A stretch of 64,000 nt of DNA. Source: Labyrinthula sp. Ha (taxonomy: Eukaryota > Sar > Bigyra > Labyrinthulida > Labyrinthulaceae). The notes beneath the pieces are model-generated. The model worked only from the letters and a program-made list of their open reading frames with translations, searched no databases and was not told the origin of the DNA. Below are positions 1 through 11,155 of the stretch, piece after piece. The translations under genes were made by a program, and so were the position numbers. Each line of letters begins with the position of its first letter. Within the stretch, counting starts at the first letter, position 1. The stretch spans positions 1,364,001 through 1,428,000 of the forward strand of contig JAALGZ010000004.1 of assembly GCA_015227615.1 (NCBI GenBank). The letters run 5' to 3'.

Positions 1-135
1 CATATAGAAAGGCATAAGTGATAAATTAATCGTAGAACTAGAAGACTAGATGACAAAGCCTTATTCAGCACCAGATACTCAAAACGCAACATATACATAG
101 TTAACCTCGATATATTCGAAAATGTATGGCACGTT

Positions 136-555
136 TGTTAGTCTACGGGTGGCTAATTGAGGAATACAAATTTACATCGAAAAAGTGACTCACAAAAGGG
201 TCACAACTACTTCAGATTCGCTACTTTCTTTCTAACTGTGTTGCTTAAGATATTCTACACTTGTAGAACAAACTTACTTGACGCTTTCCTTAAGCTCTAT
301 GATCTAAATACAGATGTAGCCAATCGTAGCTAAGTATTTGACCTCTCAAATACAACGATTGTTTTATCTGTTTTATTGGTTTTTTCTTAATTAGATTGAC
401 TCTTAATTGCCCAAGTATGTGGCACGACATAACGATATAATCTCCCTATGAAAAGCCCCCAAAGACTATGGGCACCTTAACTATAACTAAACCAGCTATT
501 TGTAATACTAATTAAACTGCACAAATAAATCAAAACCAAAAAAAGAACACAGACA
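136..555 (-). repeat. 3' LTR of the gypsy element
   Basis: This 420-bp copy aligns without gaps over most of its length with 9576-10003 (constant offset 9,440). Read on the element strand it starts TGTCTGTG and ends CTAACA, the usual TG...CA, and it directly follows a purine tract. Most mismatches lie in its outermost 45 bp. Confidence 0.88.
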
Positions 556-574
556 TCCCCCTCCTCTTCTTCTA
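556..574 (-). promoter_or_regulatory. Polypurine tract before the 3' LTR
   Basis: Read on the minus strand this is an unbroken run of A and G (AGAAGAAGAGGAGGGGGA) ending exactly where the LTR begins with TGTCTG. This is where plus-strand DNA synthesis is primed in LTR elements, and it supports the inner LTR border. Confidence 0.7.
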
Positions 575-579
575 AAAGG

Positions 580-1383
580 CTAATAATTAATCTTTTCGTC
601 ACGTAATCCCTCAGGAACAAGACATCCAAAAGCTTTGTCTGAAACTAAAGGATCGACCTCTAAACCAATCTGAACCCATCCAGATTTCAGATTAGCACAT
701 CTAGCAAATAATTCTACTTTAAGATGTCGATTATCAAAGATTCTTCCAAAAATTTCGTATACTTTTCGAGGTCTTACACCTTCAACTAGGCGATCTGCAA
801 ATATTGGCCTTTCCTTCCTAGGTCTTCCTATTTTTTCACCACCGATGGGGACATTCGTTCTTTTATTTTTACTAAGATTAACAAAGACCCCGCCGAGTGT
901 TGGAAATAATAGCCCAAAGATGCTCTTATTCTTCCACTTGGTGCTAACTTTGCCTATTCTATGGTATGAACCAAGTCATAACCTCTGTCAAATAAAATAT
1001 CCAATGTTAGAGCGATTGTTCTCTCCACTACCCAAGTCGCAAGAAAAGGAAGTTTTAAGAGCTTTGAAAATCAAATTTAGAACCTGAGAACTAGGTTTTG
1101 GTACATAAGGAACCCTCAATCCTCTAATTGGGTTCTCCTGTTCAATAGCCCAAGGAGGATCCATCAATAATAAATCCACCTTGTCCCCAGGCCACTCAGT
1201 CAGTACCGTAGACTTAGATAAGTCTGCTGTGAACCAAAGCTTATCCCGAGGCGGGACGCAAATCCTTCTCCAAAAAGGACTACCCTGAAAACCAAGCAAA
1301 CATAAATTGCCACAAAGATGTTTAAGAGTAAAAATTTGTACATGCACAAATTCTGTGACAAGACTTCCCCCCGGATAACTCAC
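580..1383 (-). pseudogene. MT-A70-type N6-adenine methyltransferase module in the gypsy element (fossil)
   Basis: The first part reads VDLLLMDPPWAIEQENP. DPPW is the catalytic motif of MT-A70 methyltransferases (METTL3/METTL14/METTL4 and ciliate AMT families), which transfer a methyl group from S-adenosylmethionine to N6 of adenine. The end of the module reads RPRKVYEIFGRIF, then KVELFARCANLKSGWVQIG, the standard MT-A70 C-terminal block (usually KP-E-YE, then ELFARR-N-GW-S-GN). The module lies between integrase and the polypurine tract, inside the LTRs, so it is cargo of the retroelement, not a neighbouring gene. It is present in more than one frame and is treated as decayed. Whether the ancestral target was DNA or RNA is not shown; the adjacent SANT-like domain favours DNA. 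Confidence 0.8.
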
Positions 1384-1739
1384 ACTCTACTGGAGTAACA
1401 AGTATACTTTCAATTTCTGAAACCAACTCCTTGGGGTATTCTTTGTCAAAGACTTCATGTATGTATCTGCTACTACTTAGCTCTAGTGAGCATAAGAGAT
1501 ACTTACATTTCATCCCAGCTCTCGAAACACCAGCTGCATAAAGTTTAATGACACGATCCTCACAACTTTTGACCATCGTCACAACTTCCTTCTTCTTTCG
1601 TTCAAAATCGCTCATATACGTTTGACTAACTCCTTCCGGACAAGTCTCTTTCAAAAGTGTCTTCGCCGAACTCAGCGAATCCACTCTCCTATTAAACACT
1701 AATTCCTTCAAAGAAAACCTCTCACGGGTTTCTTTTCCA

Positions 1740-2165
1740 GAATTAGTATCAACGAATTGACCCCTCAGCGACGCCAAATCCTTCCTTTGAAGTTTCCTCT
1801 GCAGATACAAGTAAACCATTGCCTTAGACTTGCAAGGCATGTACTTTGCAAACTGATTGAAACTTCTCATTCCAAATTTGAGAATCAAACTCCTACTTAA
1901 CTCATAATCCTCCCTTTTCCAGCCTGTCACAAAATATCTCCTAGCAGGGAGGGTTTTCCACAAGCTGGCATCCTATTTTCCCTTTAGGTAATGCAACAAA
2001 CTCGGTCGGAATCTCCCAACCCATGCTGCTGCAACCTCTGCTGCAAACTTCCGATCAAGCCATTCCCTGGCCTGCCTTTGAAGTTGCTTCTCTCTAAGAG
2101 GAACTCTTTTCTCCAATAGAAACTTAAGTACAAGTTCCTTAACATCTCGATACATGGTAAGCAAC
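1740..2165 (-). pseudogene. CENP-B/Tc5-like HTH and SANT/Myb-like domains in the gypsy element (fossil)
   Basis: Two DNA-binding-like segments follow the integrase. The first (about 1975-2160) resembles the second half of CENP-B/Tc5-type helix-turn-helix domains: basic helices ending in an AWVGRF motif, where the family usually has GWLxRF. The second (about 1750-1930) is a good SANT/Myb-like match, starting GWKREDYEL, continuing ILKFG...FAKYMP, and ending KSKAMVYLYLQR. The spacing fits the three helices of a Myb repeat. Both are inferred by eye from motif spacing; the SANT call is firmer than the HTH call. They probably recognised DNA for the methyltransferase that follows or guided integration. 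Confidence 0.55.
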
Positions 2166-2529
2166 GGCTCCCATGTATCATCTATAGGCTCAAAACCCCT
2201 TCATCGGACTCTAACAAGGTACTCACCTTTCGCATATCTAACTTCAAGAAAATTTTAAACCTCCAACTCTTCCCAATTGTTAACGAAAACCTTTCTGAGT
2301 GAATCATCAGACACAAAGCCATCATGTTCATAAAAATACAAGCGGCTTCCATGAGCCACTTGGATTTCCCCGTTCAACAACCTTGCTTTATACACGTTAT
2401 ATGAATGTAGCTCAATAAAAATAACCGGTTCTGACCAAGTTAACTTAATCTTATTATTCTCTCTAGGTGTATTCTATGAACTTAATAAACACCAATCGCC
2501 AGGCACATACTGGATACATGCCTTATCAA

Positions 2530-5500
2530 CTCATTTTTGGCGTTTATTCCAATAATCATTTCTTTTCTTCTTCATGAGCGATACATAATCAGCCACTTGA
2601 TTATTCATTTCTTCTAACTCACGACAAAACTCCTTTGAAAAACGATATAAAATGTCCTTATCAACATTTATCACACCTTCTCTTCCCCCTATTTTCTGAA
2701 AAATGACTTTGGGAAAAGCTTTCGTCTCAATGTATTCCTTAGATGGGTCCATGTTAAAGAACAAAACGTTAGCACTAGGAGTTTCCTTCATGCCAGGAAA
2801 TTTCCTACTAGGCAATGAAATTTCATTAACTGCAGTCATCACTGACTCAATTACATCCGGCCATTGATCGCACTGTAATCTCAACTCTGAGATTAGGCTT
2901 CACAAGAAGGTCAAAGCCTTCCGATGAACTATCTTCACTTCACCATTAGTCCAACTAGCATAACTTACTGCATAATTATGCGTAAATCGGACCTCCTTCT
3001 GTAACAATTCTGACAAACTATTGACAAAATGAGAGCCTCTATCGGTAACTAGAGTGAACTCTGATTCTAACCTCCAATAAGTATGAAACTTACCTAGAGT
3101 TCTAACAACTATTCCAGCATCAGCCTTAGGTGCATGATAAAGAAAGCAGAATCAAGAAAAAACATCGGTAATTACTAAGATATAATCCTTAGTATTAACA
3201 AATAGAAAGTCAGATACAAGAACCTCCTTAGGCCTTCTAGCTTCCGTAACTATTATCAGATTCAACTTTATTAATTTTGCGGCTCTATTACAATGTATGC
3301 AATTGGCCCTTAGACCAATCATCACCGTCTCCGCCGAAACCTTTTCAACATAACTAGGTGGCACCTTCCATTTGAAACACCGTACTTCTGCTACATCCTG
3401 GATCCTAGACCCCTTCCTATTAGCCAAGTGAGTGTGCACCAATTGACATTCAAAAAAAGATTGTGGAATAATTATTCTCCCCTCTTCCTCCGAAATTATA
3501 GCCCATCGCCCAGAGACTCCTGTTTCTGAGCATTTAACAGTTCCTTCTCAGAAACCCTTTCCCACGATCCTTCGTAGTAAGGATTAAAGCTCGAGATTTG
3601 CTCCTTATCCAGGGCTTGCATCCTCTCAAATGTCAATTTTTCTCTCTGTTTATTAGGAGACAGAGGCAACTCCGAGACAATGATGTCAATACCAACCCTT
3701 GGTACCTCCATATTAACCTCTTCATATACAGTAGCCTCTGACTTCATGCGTTGAGCCGAAACCCAACTGCTAATTTCTTTCAAGGATACTGCTGATTCGG
3801 TATATACCATAGCCAACTTAATGTAATCATCCTCTAGACTAGGTTTCTCGACCTTTATCTCCAACCCACCATCGGGTCGCAATCCATGGCTAATTCCATC
3901 TTCCAAGTTCCAGGGGTCATATAATCCTTCCCTCGAAGAACTGCTTTCCGAGTACTTACTCCGTAGAGGATTCCATATCCTAACAGAATTCTTTCTTACC
4001 TCACGAGGGTGTTTAAACATCCTCCGAAAGTATTTCTTCTCATTTGAAGTCAAGGAAACCTGTGGTCCCAGAAAGACATCTGACTCAGACCTCTCACGAC
4101 GCATCGCCGCCCTCATAATCCATATTGCTTCAACCCTGTGATTCTCTCTTTCCGGCGTTATCCCCCATCCAGAAAGCATGTATGCAAAAACGTTGTCTTC
4201 TCCTTTGACATTATTTAACTCCACATCTGCCTGCTGCAGGGTTAAGACCCATCTCTGCAATCTATTCAAATGGCCATGGTTGATCTCGGATCCCCCCTTT
4301 TATAATGGCCCTAAGGTTCAAGCAATCCGTATACATCTGAATCGGTGTAAGATGAAACGGAAGCAGGTATGATAACCTGCTGAAAGTTTTCACTATTGGG
4401 TATAATTCCTTGTGCACGATGCACCATCTAACCTGCGAGTCCTGGAACTTCCCAGAAAAGAACATCATAGGAACCACCCTTTTCTCTAACAATTTTTTAT
4501 CCCTTTCTGATGAGTCGGCTTGCATCAGAATCAAACTGAAGAACATGTCAGAAGCATCTATTACCAACAAAAGATCCTGGGTTCTATCATACAGACTCAA
4601 TTTCTGCTTAGCGGTAATACTAATCGTCTTAAGAAATCTCCTAAAGGCAGCTGTTAACTCAGCTGTTCATGAAATCCTCTCATTTTTCCTTTTTAAACCC
4701 GTCTTCTCCCTCTCATTTCAGGTAAAACTTCATGATTACACTCCGTAGTTCCGCTAGCTCTGGTAAAGCCAAAGGCAACCATTGGGATAGGTGCATCATA
4801 GACGCCAACTGATGTATATATATTCCAGTCTTGGTACGTCCAAAATCCGTGAATACTATTCCTTCTTAAAATTCCACTTTCCATTCACCACCTTTCAGCC
4901 GCAATAGATTATTTCCTTGTAAAATATAATTGACTTAGAGGGCTTATCCGCACCCTAGCATTCCTTAGGTTCATTAAAAAAGTTTCCAATAACTTCAGAT
5001 ATCCTCCAAAGTCATCCACATAAAGCAAGCTATCATCGATCCATTGAATAATCCCATTTCTTGGATGATTGACCAATCTTTACCTCGCCACTTTATCAAC
5101 CATCCTTTGATGGAAGAATTCTGGGGTACTGTGATATCCCATCGGGGCAAACTGGAGCTGGAAAGTTCCATGCTCCGATACAATATTAAAATATTTCTTT
5201 GCTTCTTCAATTATCCCTAACTGATCAAAACCCGAAACCACATTAAGACTGCCATAATACTTGCTACCTGAAAGATCATCAAAGCAAGTTTCTAGATGCG
5301 GAAGTTGATTAACATCCCTTCTAAGTATATTGTTAATATCAACAAGATTGACAACCATTCGTAATTTATTGCCCTTTTTTTGTACCGCGAACACTACTGA
5401 TTCAAACTCAGTAGATTTAACCTTGGTAACCAACCCTCGCTCAGCCATACTTAATAGCTTATCTCTAATAAAATTCGACTTCTCAGCCGACATTGGTCGC

Positions 5501-6900
5501 ACCCTTGGGTACGAAAAATTGAAAATTTCCAGCGGGTACACGGGTATTGGCCTTAAGTCACTAATATTTGTTTGAGTATGCTCCGCAGCAAAGACATCCC
5601 AATAACTCAAGCATAACTTTTTAGAGAGCTCCTCATCTCTTCTGAGGCCTCCGAGCGGACTATCATTTCATGAATAGCCCTTCTTATCAAGGGTTCCTCA
5701 TTCTCAAGGTTGAGCCCTTCCTCCACTTCTGAAAGAGGATTATCGCCCAGATTATCATATGCAATGTCTTCGACATGTCGACACAACTTAATTATTTCTC
5801 CGAAGTCGATGCCTTCATAGTTTCTTGAATTTATTCGCTCAACTAACTCGAGATTTCCTACTGAGCTATAAATCCGTATCGGTGGTATCTGTTTAGCCAA
5901 TGAGTAAACGTTGAATGACTTGGGTTTATTCCCCCGTCCGTCATCTAAGACCCCACCCTATGCGGAGTACACAGCCGCGGTAGAGTATCCCCAAGCGTCC
6001 TCGTTGAATGGGTTCTTACTAAGATTAACACTAGGTGCTAACCTTGACTCAATGATACGAACCTCGAAATATCCATCTTGATCTACTGAGGTTCTTGGTA
6101 CGTTGCCGATTGAGATTTGAGGGTAAACTGAAATGGCGCCATCCTGCAGTGATTTAGCCACCAGTATCAACCGCGTCACCTCATCGACCGTACCATGGGG
6201 TACCAATTGCACATTCTTGTGCCCTTGCCTCTTGACCTGAGACGCTCTAACCCCTTTTCCTACAACAAGATACCTTATAACCAACTTTAAATTCCCGTCC
6301 GATTCCCAATGTAGCACCCTTACCGTTTCTAGTAGTTTGTACACTTTAGATACTAAGTAACTTATTAATACTTTAAATATTAAAGGTTGTGCACAAACAA
6401 ATACTACATTGGGCCAATTACAGATCTCCAATCTACTCTCTAACCATAAAGCACTATTGACATATTTATAAACAATGGGAGTTGAGATCTTACTTTGTAG
6501 TTGGCCCACCAGGTGGTAAACCTGGCTGCCGATTCCCTGCCCGAGACCTAAGTTTTGAGCGAGATGCAACCTCATTCTCCTTAGTTCTGACCTTCCAATT
6601 AGAAAGCTTGGCCAATTCTGAGATTGCACCAATAGGACCTTTGCCCTAGGACAAGATTTACTTTCTACTCCGTTCACCTTCACAAGCAGCCCATATGTCC
6701 TACTGCAAGGATATTAACTGGAGCATCATTAGCTACGTGAACCTTCCCACTAGCACTCGAATAGCTATCAAACAAATCCTTGTGCTTCCACCAACCACCG
6801 ACTGTGACTTCAGTTCCGCTGTCAAATCTAGCATCACTGATCACGTTCCCTGATGTTGTGCAAATTTCGTATCCCTCTTCAAAATCGCGAAATTGGGATA
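2530..6900 (-). pseudogene. Pol region: protease, reverse transcriptase, RNase H, integrase (fossil)
   Basis: A DSGT aspartic-protease motif lies near 6790-6840. The reverse transcriptase (about 5.0-5.9 kb) shows RMVVNLVDIN and the QFAPMGY-type fingers/palm motifs of Ty3/gypsy. RNase H (about 4.15-4.6 kb) opens with LLVIDAS and has the conserved RWCIVHKELYPIV stretch. Integrase (about 2.5-3.45 kb) has an HHCC-like zinc region, a first core Asp in VLVSDFLF, a second in LVTDRGSHF, and the final Glu in the WTNGEVK block. The domain order fixes the Ty3/gypsy assignment. Decayed, in several frames. Confidence 0.85.
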
Positions 6901-7289
6901 CTTCTCCAACATGCACATCAATGGTTGGGTACTCATCAAAACCCTCGATCATAAGATCATAATCCTTAGGCACCATAGCCTTCATAACGTTCAACACCGT
7001 TTGTCCGGGTGGAGCTACCAGAGCTAGAGCCTTACTATCTCTGAACCCCGGACGCGGGTCCGACTCATTAGGTGAGACCTTCCCCGCATTCATCATCCTT
7101 GCCTTAACTATGGCAGAATACTTGAGACACGTATTCCCACGATTCGTTTTGTAGTTAGTTCTGCCTTCAGGATCACTCGCCTGGTGGCCAAACATCCTAT
7201 TGATGAAATCCTGCACCTGGGGAGTCTTTAAAACGTCCCCTTCCACAGCCTTAAGTCTCTTCTCATCATCCTTCTTGATCACCACGGCA

Positions 7290-9544
7290 GCAAACATAAC
7301 GCAGTCGTGCATACCGTGCCCATGATTCTTGCAATACGCACAGAACCTACGAGTAGACCAAGGAATTTCCGAGTACCAGACATCATGAAAGGCTTTCTCC
7401 TTACTAACGACCTTCACACTAGGTCCCGTTATGTTAACCGGCATGGGTCCTGACGCCTGTGGATAAGGCGAAAAACCCGGCAACATGGTTAAGCAAAGAA
7501 GACTTAACCTTATTCACAGAAGGCGTTTTCATCTTTCTCTCCTTCGGCTTTGTTCCTGTTTCCGAGATTTGCCCCGTTAATGCGTCCACACCTCTGTCCA
7601 ACGCAAGCTGGCATTGAGCCTCCAAGAGGTCCTCTAGGGCATCCACTGACTGCAAGGGATTCTCAGTTTTTCGCAGCTTAGTTCGGATTGCCTCCCTAGA
7701 CAATCCAAAACTACTCGGAACCTTTCTAGTTATCTTGTACAAGAGCTCGATCAACGCCTCCTCACCAATACGGCCAGTATAACCAGCATCGATCTTTGAG
7801 TTGACATTCATCATTAAGTCTGAAACCTCTCCCTGCTGTCCCCAGAACTAGGGCACTTAGCTTCCTTAAGAAGTCGCATAGGATCCTGGCGGTTTCCAGC
7901 CTTGCCCTTGTCGTAGTATTCCTTAAGAGAGTAGAATACCGTATCTCTTTCGTTATCATTTCTACAGAATCACTCCAGAAGCTTCTCGTGGATGAAGCAT
8001 CGAGGCTGGAATGATGGCTCCAAAATCATCTGTTCCCCAACAAGATTAAGCCATTGACCAAGCTTCTGCATATCGAGAGATTCCAAGATATCAATTTTTG
8101 GCATCAAATGCCTTGCTCCCACACCATGAGCTGCATGAGTGGACCTAGTTTGTGACATCATATTAACTAAATCACGCAAAGAACTAACCCCGGCTCTAAG
8201 CGTTTCAACATAGGTACGTTTGTCACCCAACATTCCGTGAATCTCACGATTACGGAACCTTCTGTGTTCGACTTCCTGGTGTAATTCTTTCCTGATGTCT
8301 CCAATTTGACCAGACAACTCCGGCAAGTAGGAAGATACCGTCTGCGAGTTAACATAATTTTTGGTCAAAAATCTTTTTAGCTTTTCCGTATTAGGATCCT
8401 GAGGTTTAATGGCATCAAACATATCGATATTTACCTTTGCAGCCTCACCTTTTGCATGCACATCTAGAACATCCCCATCTACTCTTTCGGGCAGACTCAA
8501 TCTAGGGAGGTCATCCTGCCTTTCTCTTAATTGTTTGCTCCTCAGAGCCGACAGAGTTTTGTTCTAGGCAAATCTAGGCCTTTCGTACTGTAGCCTCATA
8601 GAGGCGAACAGTTTTCTTTTTTCTTGAGGATTTAGAGCGTCATACTTCCTCAATCCCCTTTCTAGAACCTTTTTCTCAGCTAGAGAACCAGCCGCATTCC
8701 CGCTGGTAGGATCGTGTAAACCTCGAGTTATAGTTTTATACAACTCATCGAGGGAAGCAGCGTTCCTCACAGAACCAACTGCCGATTGACTTCCTACTTC
8801 CATCCCTGGCGCGTAGTCCAGAGACTCATCACAATTAATTTGCTTTCTAATAGGTAGACCCTGGCGAAATCTCAGCTTACGATACGCCAAAATCTTGCGA
8901 TCATCATCAGAGAGCTCATCGAGATCTTGCTCATAACCTAGGGTTACCTTTTTGGAGTGTTCTTCGATATCACGGTCAATTGTACCATGACTGGCCTCAT
9001 CATTACTCCCACGTGATTGACTGCTTGTTTCCGCTCTCGAGGTTTGCGTAGCTGTAGCAACCAAGGTATCCAAAATTCCTCTTCCACCGTCATCGGCTTC
9101 CGAAGTCTTTCTTCCGGGTGATGAGGTGCCGATATCCATAGTTGAGGTCCCAAGGATCTCAACTTAATCGGCCACTCCTTCATTGGTCGTTGCCTTCACA
9201 AGCTTAGACCTCTTGACAACCGACTTCGCAGTCTTCGAAGTTGCCTTTTTCTTTTTCTTAGCAGATTTGGTATTTGGTCCGACATTTCCTGCTTTGCTAG
9301 TTTTCTTTTTCGGTTCCCCTCCACTCTGAGGTCCCCCTAGACTAAATGTTGCTGTCTTTGTAAGCTTATCGACTGAAGGTTTAAACTCGTTCTCCCCCTC
9401 AGCCGAGTCCACCGAAAACGATGGTTCCTTGGGATTTGATGACTTCATGATCTCCATCAAATCCTCGTCACTGATCGGGTTTGGTTTATTCGCTGATCGT
9501 GTGACCCTGTCGGATCCCCCTTTCTTAGCAACCATTCTGTTCAA
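7290..9544 (-). pseudogene. Gag region of the gypsy element (fossil)
   Basis: The first part is a basic, serine/lysine-rich segment with a run of lysines near 9240-9300. Charged, partly coiled-coil-like Gag sequence follows, and the region closes with a CCHC zinc knuckle (C-A-Y-C, then H and C with CX2CX4HX4C spacing) at about 7300-7345. In this family Gag forms the particle and the knuckle binds the element RNA. The region is spread over more than one frame and is treated as a fossil. Confidence 0.7.
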
Positions 9545-9575
9545 TAGGTGTCTTCTAACTATTGTTATAACAATT

Positions 9576-10003
9576 TGTCAGTCTACGAGTGATTAACCGA
9601 AGCACACAAATCTAAATCGAAAAAGTGACTCACAAAAGGGTCACAACTACTTCAGATTCGCTACTTTCTTTCTAACTGTGTTGCTTAAGATATTCTACAC
9701 TTGTAGAACGAACTTACTTGACGCTTTCCTTAAGCTCTATTATCTAAATACAGATGTAGCCAATCGTAGCTAAGTATTTGACCTCTCAAATACAATGATT
9801 GTTTTATCTGTTCTATTGGTTTTTTCTTAATTAGATTGACTCTTAATTGCCCAAGTATGTGGCACGACATAACGATATAATCTTCCTAGGAAAAGCCCCT
9901 AAAGACTATGGGTACCTTAACTATAACTAAACTAACTATTTATACTACTAATTAAACTGCACAAATAAACCAAAACCAAAAACCAAAAGAACTCACACAG
10001 ACG
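9576..10003 (-). repeat. 5' LTR of the gypsy element
   Basis: Partner of 136-555. The outer end is a few bases longer because of a short A/C-rich expansion. The Gag reading begins only about 30 bp inside this LTR. That leader contains a 14-bp palindrome (ATTGTTATAACAAT), and no tRNA-complementary TGG-type primer site stands out directly next to the LTR. Confidence 0.85.
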
Positions 10004-11155
10004 CGGAACTAGAAAGAGAAGCCTACCAGTCCAAGACCCACAAGATGTTATTCTTACCAAAAATAATAACTGAAGTACATACGCTCCAAGTATTTCAAGA
10101 AAAAACCTGTCAGGACCGATCCACAATCCTCACACAGTTCGCACTTGCTTTGACACGCTAGAGCATAATCACGTTCACTACCGGGAAATTCTAACAAAAT
10201 GAGGCAATTCCTTGGAAAACTATGTTTAGAAAGTAGAATCATCCAGGTATAAAAGTTTACACGAAATCTTTAAGCTCTAAGACCTCTAAAATCCACGGAC
10301 CAAGCACAGTACACCCTTCAAACGAGCTAGCAACTTCAAATATTGACCAGTTTGAACGCGAATATACGGCTCATATATTCAACTTTTACCATTGAGCTAT
10401 AGAACGCTGAATGGATAACTCAAAGGAAGTGAACGTTTTTTTCAAGCTGCTAACTGAAAAGCCGAAGATAGGAAAAATCCATTCAAGGAACTGACTCACC
10501 TGCTAAACAGTCAATAAATGTATCCGAGTCCTTTGAATCCCCAAACTAATACACGGATAATTTAACTAGCCATTATCTGAGATGCTGCAGATAACGAGCA
10601 GAATGATAATGAACAGTGGAAAATTAATAAACTACGTAAAAAGTGGTTCTAGGTGTCCCAAGAAACTTCTTACAACACTTTCAGGAACCTTTGAATGTTT
10701 TCCCATGTGTTGCTCATGCACATGAAACTCCTTATAGTTAAATTACATAATTTGCACACTGTGATCTTTTTTGTTTTTAAATTATGTTTTGAGTAATCAT
10801 GATCAGAGTGTATGATATTGCATTTACCTAGTCAGTTTCTAAGATTCTGCTAGTAATATCAATCAAATTAAAAATATAAGGTTAACAGGTACTTTAACGC
10901 TAAAACCGCAAGGATCACAAGAAGTAATGCCAACAGGGCCAGCATAATATTTTAATTCATGCCAAGTCTAATGTCTTTATAAATGAAAAATACTTCATTT
11001 TAAGAATAAGTTTTCAAAAAGTATACCAATTTAGGATTATCATGACTCCTCTAGTAATTATATTTCCGATCTTTGTATTTAACTCTTATATATTGATTAG
11101 TAGGAATATAAAATCATACTTTGATTGAAAAAGAAGTTGAAATAGAGTTTCTATA
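10004..11155. other. Intergenic, no gene seen
   Basis: AT-rich sequence between the gypsy element and the thiolase-like gene. Only short open frames occur. I see no RNA gene or repeat. The last 100 bp are the likely promoter/5' UTR of the gene at 11156. Confidence 0.6.

Larger units (their letters stand above)
136..10003 (-). mobile_element. Ty3/gypsy LTR retroelement with a 3' methyltransferase module (fossil)
   Basis: Direct repeats of about 420 bp bracket an internal region read on the minus strand. In order from the 5' LTR it holds a Gag region, a CCHC zinc knuckle, an aspartic protease (DSGT), reverse transcriptase, RNase H, integrase, and then a non-standard block with two DNA-binding-like domains and an MT-A70-like methyltransferase just before the 3' LTR. 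The RT, RNase H, integrase order is that of Ty3/gypsy. The element is broken, with roughly ten or more interruptions. The two LTRs differ at about 5% of positions, with more differences in the outer 45 bp, so it is not a recent insertion. No convincing target-site duplication is seen at the ends. Confidence 0.9.

Noticed and set aside
845-1087. An 80-codon plus-strand frame in the gypsy 3' module
   Set aside because: It is antisense to the methyltransferase module, with no recognisable protein features.
560-1383. The methyltransferase as a host gene beside the element
   Set aside because: It lies between integrase and the polypurine tract, inside matching LTRs and on the element strand.
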